Assembly (NCBI RefSeq): GCF_946998255.1
Contig: NZ_CAMPYN010000035.1
Coordinates: 1 to 13,578, forward strand
Length of the DNA: 13,578 nt
From: an uncultured Helcococcus sp.
GTDB lineage: Bacteria > Bacillota > Clostridia > Tissierellales > Peptoniphilaceae
Direction of reading: 5' to 3'
Under the pieces are notes generated by a model. It did not search any database, was not told the origin of the DNA, and saw only the letters and a program-made list of their open reading frames with translations. Shown one piece after another: positions 5,269 to 11,928 of the stretch (position 1 is the first letter of the stretch; each line of letters starts with the position of its first letter). The translations under genes were made by a program, and so were the position numbers.

Positions 5269-6540
5269 CTAATATTTTAGGCTGGTAATAGGGATAACAT
5301 AAACTCCATCTTCTCTTTTGTAAGCAAAAGGCGCTACTGCACATAACACCGCCATAAAAGATGGTTTAGCCATATTATCTGTATCTATTTTTGATTCTAA
5401 TTCTTTTAATGTTTTAGCTCCATCTTCGATGAGCTTATCTCCACCTAATTTAATTTCAATAAGTCCATAATTTCCATTTCGCAAATGAATAACAGCATCA
5501 CATTCTAATCCACTTTTATCTCTATAGTGATAAACTGTTCCATCTAAATAATCAGTATAGATTCTTAAATCACGAATACATAAATTTTCAAATAAAAATC
5601 CCATAGTTTCCAAGTCAGCTATTAAATCTTTTGGTCCTATACCTAAAGCTGCTGTTGCAATTGACGGGTCTGAAAAATATCTAGTTTCTGTTGTACGTAT
5701 AGATGTTTTCGATCTAAGATTTGGATTCCACGCTGGTGAATCCTCTATAACAAATATTTTCTTTAAAGCATCAATATAAGAATACAGTGTAACTTGATTA
5801 AAAGTATCTTCTTGATTAGATAAGATATCTTGTCTCAATGTTTCCAAAGGGCTTTGGGTACCAACATGTCTTGCATAAGACCTTAAAAGTCGTTTCGCTT
5901 TTTCTTTATCTCTTTTCACAGAATCAACTCTACTTATATCTGTGGATACAACTGCATCAAAATAATCAATGGCTTGAAATAGGGCTGGTTTTTCATCCAG
6001 GTCTATTGATTTAGGCCAACCACCTCTACATATTAAAAATGAAATTTCTTCTAAATTAGCATTGTTAGTAGAAGATATATTATCCCCTTTGAAAAGTTCT
6101 GTAAGTGATACTTCACCACTAGATTCTCTAGATTCATATAGACTCATAGGTCTCATTACCATTCTAGATATTCTCCCAGTTCCTGTGTGCATTGAATCAT
6201 CAAATTCATGAGGGACTGCTGATCCAGTTAATATAAACTGTCCAAATTCATCTCTATTATCAACTTCGTAACGGACAGCATTCCATAAGTTTGGTGCTAT
6301 TTGCCATTCATCTATAAGTCTAGGAGTATCCCCTTCTAATAAAGTACTTGGAGAAAGCTCCGCCATTTTTTTATATTGATTAGCCATATCAGGTTTATCC
6401 ATAGAAATAAAGCTGTTTGCCATTTGTTTCGCTGTAGTTGTTTTACCACACCATTTTGGTCCTTCTATTAATACAGCACCTTTTGCATTTAATCTATCTT
6501 CTAATAGTTTATCTGCAATTCTAGGTAAATACTTCTTCAT
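5269..6540 (-). CDS. AAA-type ATPase with DUF4143 C-terminal domain
   Basis: A 423-residue protein of the widespread AAA_14-DUF4143 family. Walker A is GPKWCGKTT (27-35), Walker B is RLIDEWQ (74-80) and a sensor-1-like FILTGSA lies at 102-108. The C-terminal half has the DUF4143 segment GFLFENLCIRDL (314-325), then LECDAVI (345-351) and LIEIKLG (360-366). The last two give a D...ExK layout (Asp348, Glu362, Lys364) like a PD-(D/E)XK nuclease fold. Functions of the family are unknown; multiple copies per genome are common. An in-frame ATG at 6555 adds five residues, but the only ribosome binding site, GGAGG (6553-6549), overlaps that codon and is 8 nt from the ATG at 6540, so 6540 is chosen. 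The gene has its own promoter, overlapped by 23-bp repeats, and is separated from scrK by a terminator. Confidence 0.88.
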   Translation of the reverse strand: MKKYLPRIADKLLEDRLNAKGAVLIEGPKWCGKTTTAKQMANSFISMDKPDMANQYKKMAELSPSTLLEGDTPRLIDEWQIAPNLWNAVRYEVDNRDEFGQFILTGSAVPHEFDDSMHTGTGRISRMVMRPMSLYESRESSGEVSLTELFKGDNISSTNNANLEEISFLICRGGWPKSIDLDEKPALFQAIDYFDAVVSTDISRVDSVKRDKEKAKRLLRSYARHVGTQSPLETLRQDILSNQEDTFNQVTLYSYIDALKKIFVIEDSPAWNPNLRSKTSIRTTETRYFSDPSIATAALGIGPKDLIADLETMGFLFENLCIRDLRIYTDYLDGTVYHYRDKSGLECDAVIHLRNGNYGLIEIKLGGDKLIEDGAKTLKELESKIDTDNMAKPSFMAVLCAVAPFAYKREDGVYVIPITSLKY

Positions 6541-6573
6541 TGTCCTATCCTCCATAATTGAGCTATTAACTGT

Positions 6574-6602
6574 ATTTTATCATTCATTAAAGTGTTTGGC
6601 AA
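6574..6602 (-). promoter_or_regulatory. Promoter of the DUF4143 ATPase gene
   Basis: On the minus strand TTGCCA (6602-6597), a 17-bp spacer and an extended -10 TGATAAAAT (6582-6574) make a strong sigma-A-like promoter. The predicted start is near 6567, giving a leader of about 27 nt. The -35 and most of the spacer lie inside unit 1 of the 23-bp repeat array, so a protein that binds the repeats would occlude RNA polymerase here. Confidence 0.7.
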
Positions 6603-6723
6603 GTTTTCATTAAAGTGTTTGGCGGATTTTTATTAAAGCATTTGGCGAGTTTTAACTATAGTGTTTGGCGAGTTTTCACTATAGTGTTTGGCGAGTTTTC
6701 ATTATAGTGTTTGGCGATTTTGA
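6586..6723. repeat. Six 23-bp tandem repeats upstream of the DUF4143 ATPase
   Basis: Six contiguous 23-bp units lie at 6586-6608, 6609-6631, 6632-6654, 6655-6677, 6678-6700 and 6701-6723. The shared core on the plus strand is AGTGTTTGGCGAGTTTTC, preceded by ATTAA, ACTAT or ATTAT. Units 4 and 5 differ only at their last base. Units 1-3 carry TTAAAG where units 4-6 carry TATAG, which makes a perfect CACTATAGTG palindrome at the unit 4/5 junction. There is no spacer diversity, so this is not CRISPR. The array sits in the ATPase promoter and stops about 60 bp short of the scrK terminator, suggesting that it belongs to the ATPase gene. Confidence 0.93.
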
Positions 6724-6783
6724 TTATATTAATTCTTCACCAACACTTACTAAATTTTTTGACTTATAAATACATTTAAAATT

Positions 6784-6823
6784 AAAAACCAAAGACAAGT
6801 ATTGTTAATAACTGTCCCTGGTT
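6784..6823 (-). terminator. Terminator of the scrABK operon
   Basis: On the minus strand AACCAGGGACA (6823-6813) pairs with TGTCTTTGGTT (6797-6787), an 11-bp stem with two G-U pairs and a 15-nt loop, followed by a run of U (6788-6784). It begins 12 nt after the scrK stop and separates the sucrose operon from the ATPase gene. Confidence 0.75.
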
Positions 6824-6835
6824 AAATGTTATCAA

Positions 6836-7777
6836 TTACAAATTTTCAACTCTTGGATACGAAGCCATTGCCCCATATTTAGTTACAGAATGAGCCGCAA
6901 CCTTATTTGCAAAATCGAGCATATCTTGCACATCTGCTGAAGAATATTTATCTATAGATTTTTTTCTTTTATCTATGAAATTCAATATTCCTCCTACGAA
7001 GGCATCTCCAGCTCCAGTAGTATCAATAGCTTCCACTTTTGGAATGCTACTTTCAACCTTCAAATCTCCAAATTCTGCATAGGCACCCTTGGATCCACGG
7101 GTGATAATTATCTTTGCATCGGTGGTGGTTTTAATAAATTCTATAGCCTTTTTTTCGTCAGAATGACCTGTTATAAATTCTAACTCGTCATCTGAAATTT
7201 TAATTATTTGGGCATATTTCATAAAATCTAAAACTGTAGCTTTTAATTCATCAAGGTCATCCCACAAATTAAATCTTAGGTTTGGATCAAATAAAACTGT
7301 AGCACCGACCTCATTAGCCTTTTCCAAAAATCTTTTTGTCGCATATTTTACAGGTGCTTCAATAAGGTCTACAGAGCAAAATGATATAATGTCATCTTTT
7401 GTTAGATCTATAGCTTCTACATGTTTTTCTTCCAGAAGCATGTCCGCACCCGGATTTCTATAGAAAGAAAATTCTCTTTGCCCATCTTCCATGAGGGAAA
7501 CAAAGGCTAAGGAAGTATTGGCCTGGTCAGTTTGATATATATAATTACTCTTAACCCCGTATGATTTTACTGTATCTATTAAAAAATCTCCAAATCCATC
7601 TTTACCAACCATTCCTACATAATAGGCTTCAGAACCCAGTTTGCTTGCAGAAACTGCTACATTTGCAGGTGCACCTCCAGCCATTTTACTAAAAGAATCT
7701 ACATCCTTAAGCCCACAATTTGATTTGTTTGGTATGAAGTCAATTAACAACTCTCCAATTGTATATATCTTGGTCAT
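6836..7777 (-). CDS. scrK: Fructokinase (PfkB family), ScrK
   Basis: A 313-residue PfkB/ribokinase-family sugar kinase. The first signature is GGAPANVAVSASKLG (34-48). The second, DTTGAGDAFVGG (252-263), carries the catalytic base Asp258 and the GAGD anion hole. TRGSKGAY (226-233) and FDPNLR (163-168) also fit family positions. Length is typical. It probably uses ATP to phosphorylate the free fructose released by ScrB, feeding glycolysis. The family includes kinases for other sugars, so the fructose assignment rests mainly on its place 8 bp behind scrB. The start is supported by AGGAGG just before the ATG. It is the last gene of the sucrose operon and is followed by a terminator. Confidence 0.92.
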   Translation of the reverse strand: MTKIYTIGELLIDFIPNKSNCGLKDVDSFSKMAGGAPANVAVSASKLGSEAYYVGMVGKDGFGDFLIDTVKSYGVKSNYIYQTDQANTSLAFVSLMEDGQREFSFYRNPGADMLLEEKHVEAIDLTKDDIISFCSVDLIEAPVKYATKRFLEKANEVGATVLFDPNLRFNLWDDLDELKATVLDFMKYAQIIKISDDELEFITGHSDEKKAIEFIKTTTDAKIIITRGSKGAYAEFGDLKVESSIPKVEAIDTTGAGDAFVGGILNFIDKRKKSIDKYSSADVQDMLDFANKVAAHSVTKYGAMASYPRVENL

Positions 7778-7785
7778 TTCGCCTC

Positions 7786-9234
7786 CTACAATACAAAATT
7801 TTCATCAATACAAGTATCTAATTTCCAAGTTTTGATATTAATTATATCATTAGAATCAGCAATTAAATTAATTGAATCATTATTTTTAAAATATCTAGAA
7901 GTCAAGGAATACTCACCTTCATTGATAAAGATTTCTATAGATGAAGTATCTATAAAGATATTTAATCTATTTACATCAATATTACTAATATATCTTTTTT
8001 CAAAATCTCCATCTATATCTTCAGCTGAAAAGCTTTTTCGAGTAAATACAAATTCATTATTTTTATATTTTAATTCCATTAAAACTTTTTCATCATCTAT
8101 GAAGCTTATCGCTAAATTTTTTCTAATATTTTCAATTTCAATTTCTCTAGGGTCAGCAATTTCAAGTTTAGTTTTCTCACACTCATATATATTTTCAGAT
8201 TTTCTTAAGTTTCTATAGCCTTCAACAGGATATTGGTAGATTTTATTTTCACATAAACTTAACTCCCTCACCATTGTAAGTGAACCTGACCATTTTTCTA
8301 GTTCTGTTGGGTAATTTGTATCGGGAAGACCCATCCAAGCAATCAAATATTGGCTGTCAAATGGGTGGTTGGCTGTTTGTGAAGCATAAAAATCAAAGCC
8401 CCTGTCCAATTCTATAAAATCAGAATCTGGAATAAATTCCAACTTTTCCAAGTCCATTTTTCCGATAATATAACCATTTTGATAGATGTTATTGAAATAT
8501 TCACCCTCTGCTTCGAGCCCTTGAGGTGAAAATAGCAAAATATCTTTACCATCCATGCTTATCAAGTCGGGACACTCCCACATGTAACCAAAATCTTCAA
8601 AGCTTTTTACCTTTAATCTTCCCTTGAATGTAAAGTCTTTGTCAGGATTGCTTGACTCATATACTAGGATACAACCAATCTTATCCTTTGTTTGAGCCCC
8701 AATTATAATATAGTATTTGTCTAGATTTTCATCATAAACTATTTTAGGATCTCTTTGGTGTTCTGTATAATCGGGATGGCTATCAATTAAAAGTTCTTTT
8801 TCAGAATACTTTTCTCCATCATATTTTACAAGTATTTGCTTAGGATGTCTGATATATTCTTCATCCCTATTATTTCCTGTGTAGTAGATAAATAAGTCAT
8901 CTCCAACTTGCAAGGCGGACCCGCTATAGGCCCCATGATTGTCTTCGTAAGCATCTGGATATATGCCTACACCCTTGTTTTCGAAATGAACCAAGTCATC
9001 ACTTACTGTATGATACCAGGCCTTGGTCCCATGTATGCCATCAAAGGGAAACCATTGGTAAAATAGCTGCCATTTACCCTTGTAATAACTAAATCCATTC
9101 GGATCATTCAAAAGCCCTGTCAATGGCTGAATATGAAGCTTTTGCCTATATTTACTTTTACTTATTTCCTTATTTAATAAGTTAAGCTCTTCAAAATCTG
9201 AAGAGCTAACTTTCCTATATTTAATTTCTGCCAT
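7786..9234 (-). CDS. scrB: Sucrose-6-phosphate hydrolase (GH32), ScrB
   Basis: A 482-residue glycoside hydrolase family 32 enzyme. The nucleophile motif is GLLNDPNG (40-47, nucleophile Asp44), with LL where invertases usually have WM. RDPKI (161-165) carries the transition-state-stabilising Asp162, and ECPDL (220-224) carries the acid/base Glu220. The five-bladed propeller occupies about residues 30-340 and a C-terminal beta-sandwich follows. There is no signal peptide, as expected for a cytoplasmic enzyme that splits PTS-generated sucrose-6-phosphate into glucose-6-phosphate and fructose. The ATG overlaps the scrA stop by one base (TAATG) and has only a weak upstream GAGAA, so translational coupling to scrA is likely. 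Confidence 0.95.
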   Translation of the reverse strand: MAEIKYRKVSSSDFEELNLLNKEISKSKYRQKLHIQPLTGLLNDPNGFSYYKGKWQLFYQWFPFDGIHGTKAWYHTVSDDLVHFENKGVGIYPDAYEDNHGAYSGSALQVGDDLFIYYTGNNRDEEYIRHPKQILVKYDGEKYSEKELLIDSHPDYTEHQRDPKIVYDENLDKYYIIIGAQTKDKIGCILVYESSNPDKDFTFKGRLKVKSFEDFGYMWECPDLISMDGKDILLFSPQGLEAEGEYFNNIYQNGYIIGKMDLEKLEFIPDSDFIELDRGFDFYASQTANHPFDSQYLIAWMGLPDTNYPTELEKWSGSLTMVRELSLCENKIYQYPVEGYRNLRKSENIYECEKTKLEIADPREIEIENIRKNLAISFIDDEKVLMELKYKNNEFVFTRKSFSAEDIDGDFEKRYISNIDVNRLNIFIDTSSIEIFINEGEYSLTSRYFKNNDSINLIADSNDIINIKTWKLDTCIDENFVL

Positions 9235-10625
9235 TATTTTTTCTCAAGCATCTTGTCATCATACCCGAACATGTAGGTTAGGACGAAAGATGCTCCAAAA
9301 CCTATTGCCATCATGATTACGTATTTAGCTATGTTGTTTAAGTATAATAGGGTACCTGGTAAAACAGTAACTGACATACCTGTACCTGCAAGTTTGAAGA
9401 TTGATCCAAAGAAACCTGCAACTGCTCCACCTATCATTCCCATTACAAATGGTTTGATAAATCTCAAGTTTATTCCAAATATAGCTGGTTCTGTAATACC
9501 TAAACTAGCTGATAAAGCTGAAGGATAAGCTATTTGTTTAATCTTAGCATCCTTTGTTTTTACACCTACAGCCAAGCAAGCACCAACTTGTCCTACTGTC
9601 GCAGCTGTGATTAAAGCGTTGAACACATTTTCTCCAGTATTGGCAAGTAATTGTACTTCTAAGAAGTTGAATATATGATGAATACCTGTGATTACTAGCA
9701 CTTGTTGGATAGCTCCAATTATTATTCCTGATAAACCATATGGTAAACTTAGGATAAATTGTATTCCTTGTAATACTAATTCCTCAAGTGAGTGGAATAC
9801 TGGTCCTATAGCAAATAAAGCTAAGACACTTGTTACCAATAAGGTAATAAATGGTGTTACTAATAAGTCAATTGCATCTGGTATTACTTTTCTTAATTTC
9901 TTTTCAATTGTTGCTCCTATTATAGCTGATATGAAAGCTGGAAGCACTGTACCTTGGTAACCAACTACAGGTACAAATCCAAACATTATAATAGGACTAG
10001 CATTTCCTGCAGCAACTTCATAAGCATTTGGTAGGGCTGGGTTAACAAGCATAAGTCCTAAAACAATACCGATAACTGGTGATCCGCCAAAAACTCTAAA
10101 TGTTGACCATGCAACTAAGGCTGGTAGGAATGCGAAAGCAGTATCTGTAAGTATTTGTGTCCAAAGTAGGAAATTTTGACTTATATCTTCAGGAACCGTT
10201 CCAAATATTTGTAATACCTGTGGTTGAGTAAATAATCCTCTAAGTCCCATAAATAAACCTGTTGCTACTAAAACAGGGATGATTGGCACAAACACATCAC
10301 CAAATGTTCTAATAGCACGCTTAAATGCATTTGAATCATTTGAAGATTTTTCCTTCATTTCTTCCTTGCTCGACTCAGTCAATTCATACTTTGTCACTTC
10401 GTCATATACCTTGTTAACTACCCCTGTACCTAGGATTAGTTGGTATTGGCCAGAGTTGTAAAATGAACCTTTAACAGCTTCAATTTTATCTGCTTTATCT
10501 TGGTCTATTTTATCCTTATCTCTAACCATTATTCTCAATCTGGTTGCACAATGGGCAACAGAATCTATATTATCTTGTCCACCAACAGCGTCAATTATTT
10601 GACCTGCGACTTTTTTGTAGTCCAC
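9234..10625 (-). CDS. scrA: Sucrose-specific PTS EIIBC component, ScrA
   Basis: A 463-residue PTS permease of the glucose/sucrose superfamily. The N-terminal EIIB domain (about 1-80) has the phospho-acceptor Cys26 in VAHCATRLRI. A charged linker (about 85-103) leads to a multi-helix EIIC domain (about 105-460) with the conserved LGITEPAIFGINLRF segment that contributes to sugar binding. It imports sucrose as sucrose-6-phosphate. There is no EIIA domain, and none is encoded nearby, so a glucose-type EIIA from elsewhere must supply phosphate. Sucrose specificity (rather than trehalose or beta-glucoside) follows from the linked scrB and scrK. The start codon is GTG at 10625, fixed by AGGAGG 5 nt upstream. 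It is the first gene of the operon, behind a near-consensus promoter and an operator. Confidence 0.93.
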   Translation of the reverse strand: MDYKKVAGQIIDAVGGQDNIDSVAHCATRLRIMVRDKDKIDQDKADKIEAVKGSFYNSGQYQLILGTGVVNKVYDEVTKYELTESSKEEMKEKSSNDSNAFKRAIRTFGDVFVPIIPVLVATGLFMGLRGLFTQPQVLQIFGTVPEDISQNFLLWTQILTDTAFAFLPALVAWSTFRVFGGSPVIGIVLGLMLVNPALPNAYEVAAGNASPIIMFGFVPVVGYQGTVLPAFISAIIGATIEKKLRKVIPDAIDLLVTPFITLLVTSVLALFAIGPVFHSLEELVLQGIQFILSLPYGLSGIIIGAIQQVLVITGIHHIFNFLEVQLLANTGENVFNALITAATVGQVGACLAVGVKTKDAKIKQIAYPSALSASLGITEPAIFGINLRFIKPFVMGMIGGAVAGFFGSIFKLAGTGMSVTVLPGTLLYLNNIAKYVIMMAIGFGASFVLTYMFGYDDKMLEKK

Positions 10626-10667
10626 AATAGCCTCCTATTTATGTAAATTTTAATATTTTTTGATATA

Positions 10668-10683
10668 ACGGAACCGGTTCCGT
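10668..10683. promoter_or_regulatory. ScrR operator, perfect 16-bp palindrome
   Basis: ACGGAACCGGTTCCGT is a perfect inverted repeat with the central CG expected of LacI-family operators. It begins about 6 nt downstream of the predicted scr transcription start, where a bound repressor would block initiation or early elongation. It also resembles a CcpA cre site but differs from that consensus at both outer positions, so ScrR is the likelier ligand. Confidence 0.85.
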
Positions 10684-10694
10684 ATGTTGACTAT

Positions 10695-10723
10695 AGTATA
10701 TCCCTTCTTTTTATATATGTCAA
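10695..10723 (-). promoter_or_regulatory. scrABK promoter
   Basis: On the minus strand a perfect -35 TTGACA (10723-10718), a 17-bp spacer and TATACT (10700-10695) give a near-consensus sigma-A promoter. The predicted start near 10688 lies just upstream of the palindromic operator. The leader to the scrA GTG is about 63 nt. Confidence 0.85.
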
Positions 10724-10742
10724 TTATTTAATCTTTTAAATG

Positions 10743-10751
10743 TGTTATAAT
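10743..10751 (+). promoter_or_regulatory. scrR promoter (extended -10)
   Basis: TGTTATAAT is a perfect extended -10, about 25 nt before the scrR ATG, with no good -35 at 16-18 bp. The operator lies about 60 bp upstream. A second possible plus-strand promoter (TTGACT, 10687-10692, with an AT-rich -10 near 10710) abuts the operator and would be repressed with the operon. Confidence 0.55.
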
Positions 10752-10775
10752 TTTAAAATATAGGAAGGTGACAAG

Positions 10776-11747
10776 ATGGCAACTATAAATGATATAGCAA
10801 AACTGGCCAAGGTATCTAAAAGTACCGTTTCAAGGTATTTGAATAATGGGTCAGTTAGCAAAGAAACTTCTGAAAAATTAGAAAAAATAATAAAAGACTT
10901 AGACTATAAGCCAAATTCCTTTGCTCAGAGCTTAAAGGCAAGTAAGACAAATATCATTGGGACAATCATTCCAAACTTTATTGGTTTTTCAAAAAATATC
11001 ACTTTGACAGCCATAGATTCTGAACTAAAGAAGAATGGAATGACTGCTTTTATTGCAAATTCTGGTGATGAGATTGATAGAGAGATTGATATTATTAATA
11101 ATATGGTAAAGCAAAAAGTTGACGGCATACTTTTGTTTGGTTCTGAAATTACCGAAAGACATATACAAATTTTTGAAAATATTGATATACCTATTGTGGT
11201 TATAGGACAAAAAGTTGACCAGGTTTATTGTGTATTTCACAATGATTACAAAGCAGGTAAAATCGTCGGCCAACACATAAAAGACTTAGGCCACAAAAAG
11301 ATAACTTACTTTGGTGTTGGTAATTATGACAAGAGCATTTACCAAAGATACCTGGGTATGAAAGAAGTTTTAAGTGACGAATGTGAAGTTATCTACCATG
11401 AATTGAATTTTAAGGTGGAAGATTCTTATGTAGAATTACTAAACACTTATGAAAAAGACAAGTCCACTTATTATGTTTGTGCAACTGATAATATGGCATA
11501 CGGGATTATCCAGGGATTTAGAAAACTTGGACTTTCAGTACCGACAGATGTATCCGTATCAGGTTTTGGTAATTATGATATAAATAATATCATGAGTCCC
11601 CTACTTACTACTGTAAACTTTGATTATACAAAAATCGGAGAAATCGCCGTAGAAAAATTGTTGAAACTTGTAAATAAGGAAGAAACAGAAAAGGCCACCA
11701 TGTTAGATTGTAATTTGATAAAAAGGGAGTCTACTAGAGCCTTGTAA
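10776..11747 (+). CDS. scrR: LacI-family transcriptional regulator, ScrR
   Basis: A 323-residue LacI/GalR repressor. The N-terminal helix-turn-helix is TINDIAKLAKVSKSTVSRYL (3-22), followed by the hinge segment YKPNSFAQSLKASKT (about 45-59), which inserts into the operator minor groove. The periplasmic-binding-protein-like effector domain runs from about 60 to 320, with family landmarks such as VDGILLFGSE, YVCATDNMAYGIIQGF and PTDVSVSGFGNYD. It is divergent from scrA, with a palindromic LacI-type operator between them, so it is the probable repressor of sucrose genes, with fructose or a sugar phosphate as plausible inducer (inference). AGGAAGG (10762-10768) precedes the ATG by 7 nt. It is monocistronic, with a strong terminator. 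Confidence 0.93.
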   Translation: MATINDIAKLAKVSKSTVSRYLNNGSVSKETSEKLEKIIKDLDYKPNSFAQSLKASKTNIIGTIIPNFIGFSKNITLTAIDSELKKNGMTAFIANSGDEIDREIDIINNMVKQKVDGILLFGSEITERHIQIFENIDIPIVVIGQKVDQVYCVFHNDYKAGKIVGQHIKDLGHKKITYFGVGNYDKSIYQRYLGMKEVLSDECEVIYHELNFKVEDSYVELLNTYEKDKSTYYVCATDNMAYGIIQGFRKLGLSVPTDVSVSGFGNYDINNIMSPLLTTVNFDYTKIGEIAVEKLLKLVNKEETEKATMLDCNLIKRESTRAL

Positions 11748-11764
11748 GAATGTATATATAGTAG

Positions 11765-11806
11765 AATGACACACTGACTTATGCCAGTGTGTCATTTTAT
11801 ATTTTT
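11765..11806 (+). terminator. Intrinsic terminator after scrR
   Basis: A perfect 12-bp stem, AATGACACACTG (11765-11776) with CAGTGTGTCATT (11785-11796), has an 8-nt loop and is followed by a U-rich tract TTATATTTTT. Confidence 0.93.
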
Positions 11807-11873
11807 GATAGCTATTCAATATTCTTCTTACAAGTGTATATACCCCACCTTAAATAAATACTATCATATATCT

Positions 11874-11901
11874 TTTACTTAAATTTTACATATGTTATAC
11901 T
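11874..11901 (+). promoter_or_regulatory. Promoter of the Na/Pi cotransporter gene
   Basis: TTTACT (11874-11879), a 16-bp spacer and an extended -10 TGTTATACT (11893-11901) lie about 27 nt before the ATG. The -10 is convincing and the -35 moderate. No Pho-box-like direct repeat is evident in this gap. Confidence 0.6.
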
Positions 11902-11928
11902 TTATTTGTAATAATTATAGGAGGAAGT

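Noticed and set aside
6586..6723. CRISPR array or plasmid-type replication origin at the 23-bp repeats
   Set aside because: There are no unique spacers, the period is only 23 bp, and no replication initiator, DnaA-box cluster or partition gene is nearby. Iteron-like layout alone does not make an origin.
7832..8218. Plus-strand open frame of 128 codons opposite scrB (and similar frames opposite scrA, scrR and the Na/Pi gene)
   Set aside because: They lie fully antisense to well-supported genes, lack convincing ribosome binding sites and show no recognisable domain, so they are by-products of AT-rich codon use.
10668..10683. CcpA cre site
   Set aside because: The core agrees with cre, but both terminal positions differ from the consensus, and the perfect palindrome next to a divergent LacI-type gene fits ScrR better. 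Weak CcpA binding cannot be excluded.
10626..10775. Riboswitch or T-box leader upstream of scrA or scrR
   Set aside because: The interval is explained by promoters, one palindromic operator and ribosome binding sites. No conserved leader motif or terminator hairpin is present.
11807..11873. Small gene or regulatory RNA in the gap after the scrR terminator
   Set aside because: There is no start codon with a ribosome binding site, no hairpin and no repeat; it looks like plain AT-rich spacer before the Na/Pi promoter.
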